Shown here piece after piece: positions 59,168 through 64,000 of a DNA stretch of 64,000 bases. The notes under the pieces were generated by a model. The model did no database searches, was not told the origin of the DNA, and worked only from the letters and a program-made list of their open reading frames with translations. The translations under genes and the position numbers were made by a program. This stretch comes from Diadophis punctatus similis (Eukaryota; Chordata; Lepidosauria; Squamata; Dipsadidae), in contig JALIGW010000013.1 in assembly GCA_023053685.1 (NCBI GenBank), positions 13,046,001 to 13,110,000 of the forward strand, read 5' to 3'. How positions within the stretch are numbered: the first letter of the stretch is position 1; each line of letters opens with the position of its first letter.

Positions 59168-60899
59168 GACTAGAACTTATGAATGACTGCCAATAGAACT
59201 GCAGGCCCAAATTCAGAGACAAGGCAGTGAGAAACAACTGATGTGCTTATGTGGTTATACCCAATGGACAGAATCTTGCCAAACTAAAGCTATAACCTTC
59301 TAACCTATTAGATATATCCTGAGAGATTCTAAGGTGTAGCTATCCTGACCCTCTTTCCCCCTCCCATATCCAGTTTGGGATTGTGCAATCTCTTAATCCG
59401 GGCCTTTTTCCGGGAAAGCTCATGTGTTGCCAAAAAGTCTTCCTCTTTGCAGGTGCACATTCCATCACATTAGCCAATGAATGAATGGTTATGAATGAAT
59501 GAAAATATATGATATAATATATAAAATATACTATACTACACACACACATTTCTGAACTGATAAATTTTTTCAAAAGCTCAATGATACTAAATTGAACTCT
59601 TACAAAAAAACCTTTTGTACATATTTTAATGTTAACACAGTATCTCTTAAATTCATTTACTTGCCAATTTTTGTAGAGAAAGAGATGCATAATTTCCATC
59701 TTAGGTCAATATAATAATATGGAATAAGGGCAACATGGCAAAGGGAAGTTCCCATCCTTTTGTCTCCAGCTGCAACTCCCTGAACACAAAATAAAAAGTC
59801 TGTCCGGAGGATTGCGGGAACCTCAGTTAAAACCCAGGATATGAGTCAGGAATAACCATGAGAAGGGAAAAATTGGAAATTGCCATTTACACAGTACAAA
59901 GAAGCAACTGCTGAGTTACGGTAACTTGTTTATAGCGTATTTTTAAATAATAAAATTAAGACAGATTAAGCCTTTGTATTTTTTTTTCTATTTTGCTTCA
60001 GTAAAAAATAATTACAGAAGCAAATTATGAAAGAAGTCTTTTTTTAAAAAAGGAGCAAAGGAAAATGCATCTCAAGATAGAAAAAAATAGAGCAATTATA
60101 TGAACCAGTCTTCTATATTTATTTATTTTTAAATCAATCCTGGAATATATTGCACATTTTTAAAAAAAGCTTCTTAATAAAGATCTTACTATTTAACAGC
60201 AAGCGTGGGTGGAAGGAAGCGTTTTTTGCCAGGATCATCACAAGGGTGAAAAGGATTACATTTCACTTATCCATGTGCTGTTGTCCTAACAATATTATCT
60301 TCTCAGTGCTATTAATATTGGCATCCACTGTAATTATGCATTTCAATTTGTCCAGTTTAGACCCAAACTGCTTTAAAACAGGATAAGACAATCTTTTGAT
60401 GCCTGGACAACATATTTAATCATTGGGATGGGAAGGGAGAGCTACGTTTTAGGAGGTAAGACTACTTTACATACAGATATCCTTTTGAGCTCTTGTAGGT
60501 GGTTTGGGTTTGTTTTAAAACTAAGTGGAGCCTATGTAAAGGTGTACACTCCAGGGCTTGGCCTAGCAGCTGTTTTCCATCACTAGAGAGCAAATAAGGT
60601 TTGGAAGCTAGTCAAAGTCAAATCTGGGGCTCTCCCCACTCTTCTTTTAAAATAAGAACTCCAGTGACAAATGAAGGAAGAGAGTTGGACATTTTGATGA
60701 GTAGCTAGAAGTATAAGACGACAAATTATCTGTTTTGTATGCAGCTCTTTCTGTACTATATTCCTCTATGAACTGCCCCAAGATTTCTGAACTTGAGATA
60801 GGAAGAGTCTAAACATTAAAGGAAAATGGCTACTGTTCAATTAATCTTCACTGGACTTGGCTTTCAAATTCTAGTAAGACTACATGCTTTTACTTCATT

Positions 60900-61010
60900 T
60901 TCATTCATTCCATTTGTACATTGCCAAATCAACTCGATTCACAGCGGTTTGCCATAAGGATCAACAATAAAAACAGTACGAAATCCACATTTATTGTGAG
61001 GCTTATGTTT
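60900..61010 (-). mobile_element. Possible old L2-type 3' fragment
   Basis: CACAGCGGTTTGCCATAAGG and CAATAAAAACAGTACGAAAT resemble the 3' UTR of reptile L2-type LINEs in antisense. The match is short and uncertain. Confidence 0.3.
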
Positions 61011-61465
61011 TACTCCTCAGTAAAGTTCTTTTGACACTTCGTTTAGCAGACCCATTCATAAAAAGTATTTTACACAACAAACTCTTCCTTTGAGGAATGC
61101 AAAAGCAAATCCTGAATTATTATACTGGATTATCTACATTCTGATGATATGCATTTACAATGCTAGCACATGCTTATATCCAATATATTTGAGTGGAATT
61201 CTTATACTTATACTTAAATCCCTTAAGCATTTCTTGAACAAAAATATAAAGGTTGTGGAAAGAATCTGAAATGTGATGTGAGGATGGGTGCAAAGTATAT
61301 TAGCACCCTTTCTTAAAATGCTAATGCAGCTGCGTCTAGAAGGCTTGCACAGTTACTATAAAGGCTGTGCCCCTTCTGTGCATTTCTGTGTGCATGCAGT
61401 TGCTTTGCTTCCCAGGAAGTTCTGCTGGAAGGACTATGTGCTGCATGTAATATAGCCATAGACAC

Positions 61466-61788
61466 CAGGGGTGGGTTTCTCTTACCTTTCCTACCGGTTC
61501 GGAAGTGCGTGCACCGGTTCAGAAGTGCACGTGTTACTTCCGGGTTCTGACCCTCTGTGCATGCGCAGAAGCCTTTGCCCATGCACGGAGGGTTCATTGC
61601 CAGCCGCTGTATGACTGTAACTTGTTGCTTGTATCCTTACGATTTATATTAATATTGATTGATTGATCAAGCAGCGGCGACTGGGGAGCCGGTTCGGGGG
61701 CGTGGTAAGCCGGCCATCACTACCAGTTCAGCGAATGGGGCCAAATTTCTGCCACCGGCTCGCGCAAACCAGTAGCAACCTACCACTG
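61466..61788 (+). mobile_element. hAT MITE, GTGGGTT family, with an internal insertion
   Basis: The element starts CAGGGGTGGGTTTCTCTTAC and ends AGTAGCAACCTACCACTG. The flanks are an exact atagacac duplication (61458-61465 and 61789-61796). It is the same subfamily as 27-274, but has about 60 extra AT-rich bases near 61608-61668 (TGTATGACTGTAACTTGTTG to ATTGATTGATTGATC) between CCAGCCGC and AGCAGCGGCGACTGG. Confidence 0.85.
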
Positions 61789-63439
61789 ATAGACACCATC
61801 AAACCAGCCACATGAGTCCTTCAGAGGACACACTGGTTTAATGCCACTAATGCAGGTGTTTCACTTATATTAGCACGCTTCGTGAAATATCCTTTTCAAA
61901 TATTTTGCCCAGCCCTAGTAAATAGACATTTTCTAACCATAGGCACTGTGGTTAGGTGAACCAAACAGAATCATTCCACTAGATTTAATTTGTTATTGAG
62001 TACAGCGTTTGCCCTCTAATGTACAGTCAGATCAATACCAGCAAATTTTTATCTACAACCGTGACATCTGCTACTTACTTTTTAATGAAGTAGTCTGGAA
62101 GTGATTCACAACAGTCAAAATAATGACACATCCTTCAAACAAATTAAATTACTGTGTGTGACAGGCACGCAATTACATGGCGTGCTATGAAGAGTTAATA
62201 ATAGACTGAAGGATTATCAATTTGGAATATGGGGAAAGTTGTTATACTAATACTACTGATCTTAAACTTTTTCAGAGTCTATGTATACACTAAGCCAATC
62301 TTAGTACCATTTGTCAAAGTACATTCAAAACAATTCTTCAATGATATTGATGGAAGTTTTTCAGCAAATTAAAGGCAGTAATTCAAAACCGTCATTATCT
62401 AAAAATATATTTTTTTTAATCTTGAAAAGTCATTTCAAAAAGTTTTAGAGGACTAGAGAAATTGGCAACAGCTTAAGCAAAAAGCATATGTAGCATGAGG
62501 TAAAAATGAGTATGTTTGCTATTACCCCATCATGTCCCAAAATATATAAAATAGAAGTCCATTATGTGGTTTTTAGCAATCAATTTAAAGAACAAAACAC
62601 TTAAGGGCTCTTCTCAAAAACATTAAAACGAAAGAATACTTGCTTTGCAAAATATCCTACTGTAGCCATATAAGTATTTACTGATTAAACAAATTTAGTT
62701 TGATTAAACTTAGTGTGATTTACAACTGGATTAGACATATATAGGGCCAAGTTATAAAGTTCCAGGTCTAGATTTTAAAAAAGAAAGAAAAAAACCTTAA
62801 AGGAATAGCAATAGAAACAAAGAGGAACAAAAACTGGTATTTCATCATGAAAATACTGTGCCAACAGGAAATGGCAATGAAATTGGCAGCCTCTAAAGAA
62901 TTATGGGATACAGGAATGTACTAGGAACCCATAAGCAGTGGTGTAGCTATTAAGCTCATATTGGGTACTAGACATACAGCACCAGCAATCAAAAGAACAG
63001 GATAAACTGTTTGTTCTTTCCTTCATCAGATTCTCTCAGGAGAAAAATATGACAGAAGCAGATGAGAAATAAATGAAAGATAATGAATGGTCCTTTGAAC
63101 ATCTCTCAAAATCTTGTGAATGAAGTGGCAAGGATGGTAGAGTGCAAGTCCCACACACCACCACCACTGGTGGCAGAAAGCATGAAAGGGCTGCATTGAG
63201 GTGCCACGAAAAGAAAGCATTCACAGGTCGTCAATAAGCCCCCCCCCCTCAAAAAAAAAAAGGATCATCAAGGAGTCGTGGAAACGATATTGAGTGAACT
63301 GCACCTCAGCTGTCAAAAAACGAGCCTCCGGAGTCTTCGAGCAGAGCTTTGTCAAACTTGACCATCAGAAGCCGCAACTAACTTACATATTCATAACCAC
63401 CTAGAGATCTTAGCAGGAGAAACTCGTTTCGGAGCGCCT

Positions 63440-64000
63440 GGCTTCAGTCAAGAGCCCGGGATTGGGAGAGCAAGAGCTGGGAGTCACTTCGCACGGCAAT
63501 GCCGGCGGGTTTCTGCTGGGCAAAAGGGCGGTTTTTCCTGCCCGATGCTAACTAGCAAGTCACCCTCTCCTCCCGGATTTCTCACCCGCCCGCTCCTGCT
63601 TCGCAGCATCCTCACTTCCCTTGGCCACTATCCTCCCCGCAGCACGCACTTCCCGCGCCGCCGTCCTTGGACCGAGGCTCAAAAGCAGCAAAGCCCGGGC
63701 GAAGCGACGCTTCGGGCCCGCCCCGCGCAGCCGAGAAAAGCGGCGGGTCCTTCAGGTTCCCCCTTTTCTCCGCCAAGTACTTCGGGGAAAGGCAGGGGAG
63801 AGCGCGCGAGGCTAGGAAACCTTCCGCGGAGCTCCGCTTTTGCCTCCCGGGGCTGGCGGACCGTCCCCGGCGAACATGGCAGGAGGCTCGCCCCGCGCTC
63901 CCTTTGTTGCTCTGCCCGCTCTCTTTCCCGCACTGTACCTATTTTGATCCGGACGCTCTGAAACACCCGGAGCCCCTCTTCTTCCACCGCCATGCTTGCA
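63440..64000 (-). promoter_or_regulatory. CpG-rich island over RASA3 exon 1 and start of intron 1
   Basis: From about 63440 to the right edge the base composition changes abruptly from AT-rich to GC-rich, with many CpG dinucleotides and several GGGCGG- or CCGCCC-like boxes. This contrasts with the CpG-poor introns. It surrounds the RASA3 start codon, so it is probably the downstream half of a CpG-island promoter. The transcription start itself is not in the window. No TATA box is expected or seen. Confidence 0.75.
63939..63993 (-). CDS. RASA3: RASA3 coding exon 1 (start codon, residues 1-18 plus 1 base)
   Basis: The ATG is read on the minus strand at 63993-63991, followed by codons for MAVEEEGLRVFQSVRIKI, then one G of a split glycine codon. 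The donor is ATAG|gtacag, with GT at 63938-63937. The chosen ATG gives the canonical RASA3 N-terminus, where known orthologues have an acidic residue at position 5 and end in KIKIG. The exon sits in a GC- and CpG-rich stretch, as expected for a first exon. The open frame continues past the donor into the intron for about 85 codons, but those residues are intron read-through. The 5' UTR runs off the right edge (at least 7 bases seen). Confidence 0.93.

Larger units (their letters stand above)
14702..63938 (-). other. RASA3 intron 1 (about 49.2 kb)
   Basis: The intron is bounded by gtacag at its start and tctttag at its end. It contains nearly all the mobile elements listed separately. Stretches where I see only AT-rich, non-repetitive-looking sequence: 14702-15544, 16576-17837, 18144-21246, 21610-23671, 24295-25865, 28691-30344, 31177-31953, 34127-35179, 36331-36500, 36887-38430, 39798-41116, 41521-43341, 46734-48170, 48290-51398, 51868-52369, 53496-55134, 56114-56970, 57195-57346, 57370-58935, 59176-60899, 61011-61457 and 61797-63439. 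None of these shows a convincing exon, RNA gene or element boundary. Confidence 0.88.
1..64000 (-). other. RASA3: RASA3 gene, 5' part (exons 1-4 and introns 1-4), incomplete at both ends
   Basis: RASA3 encodes a GTPase-activating protein of the GAP1 family. It switches off Ras and Rap1 at the plasma membrane and binds inositol tetrakisphosphate and phosphoinositides through its PH/BTK region. The family layout is C2-C2-RasGAP-PH-BTK, about 830 residues. Here four minus-strand exons join in frame (phases 1, 0-based remainder 2, then 1, then 0) to give 124 residues, covering the first C2 domain. The start MAVEEEGLRVFQSV and the stretch [20 protein letters not shown] are typical of RASA3. RASA2 has a different, alanine-rich N-terminus. 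Later exons (second C2, GAP, PH) lie beyond position 1, and the transcription start lies beyond 64000. Identification rests on remembered family sequence, without a search. Confidence 0.93.

Noticed and set aside
63679..63938. Continuation of the exon 1 frame into about 85 more residues
   Set aside because: The frame passes a good splice donor at 63938 and joins perfectly to exon 2 in RASA3. The extra residues have no similarity to RASA3.

Overview
This window is vertebrate nuclear DNA: AT-rich, intron-dominated and full of transposon relics. The repeat set points to a squamate reptile, most likely a snake: CR1 and L2-type LINE 3' ends, tRNA-derived SINEs of the Sauria/squamate kind, many short hAT MITEs, a SPIN-like hAT, an internally deleted Tc1, and DIRS retroelements. 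This placement is inferred from repeats and was not tested by a search.

The only host gene I can support is RASA3 (GAP1-IP4BP, a Ras/Rap1 GTPase-activating protein), on the minus strand. Its first four coding exons are visible: exon 1 (63939-63993) in a CpG-rich island at the right edge, exon 2 (14584-14701), exon 3 (6660-6763) and exon 4 (1205-1299). All splice sites are GT/AG, the phases join correctly, and the joined frame gives residues 1-124 without a stop. This covers the first C2 domain and the start of the linker to the second. The 5' UTR continues past position 64000, and exons 5 onward lie left of position 1. Intron 1 is about 49.2 kb, intron 2 about 7.8 kb and intron 3 about 5.4 kb.

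The remainder is intronic. Introns 2-4 (1-14583) hold a hAT MITE, SINEs, a TA-flanked MITE, a purine-strand microsatellite, a foldback MITE and a DIRS 5' fragment. Intron 1 holds about 15 hAT-type elements with recognisable 8-bp target duplications, two more TA-flanked MITEs, a Tc1 remnant, three classes of LINE fragment and several SINEs. Its most unusual resident is a 2.2-kb DIRS-type tyrosine-recombinase retroelement at 26088-28330. That element has split inverted repeats, an internal complementary region and a recognisable recombinase, and it sits inside a (GTTAG)n array.

Nearly all long ORFs other than the RASA3 exons lie in these mobile elements or in microsatellites and are not host genes. 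I found no RNA genes apart from tRNA-derived SINEs, no CRISPR arrays and no second host gene.
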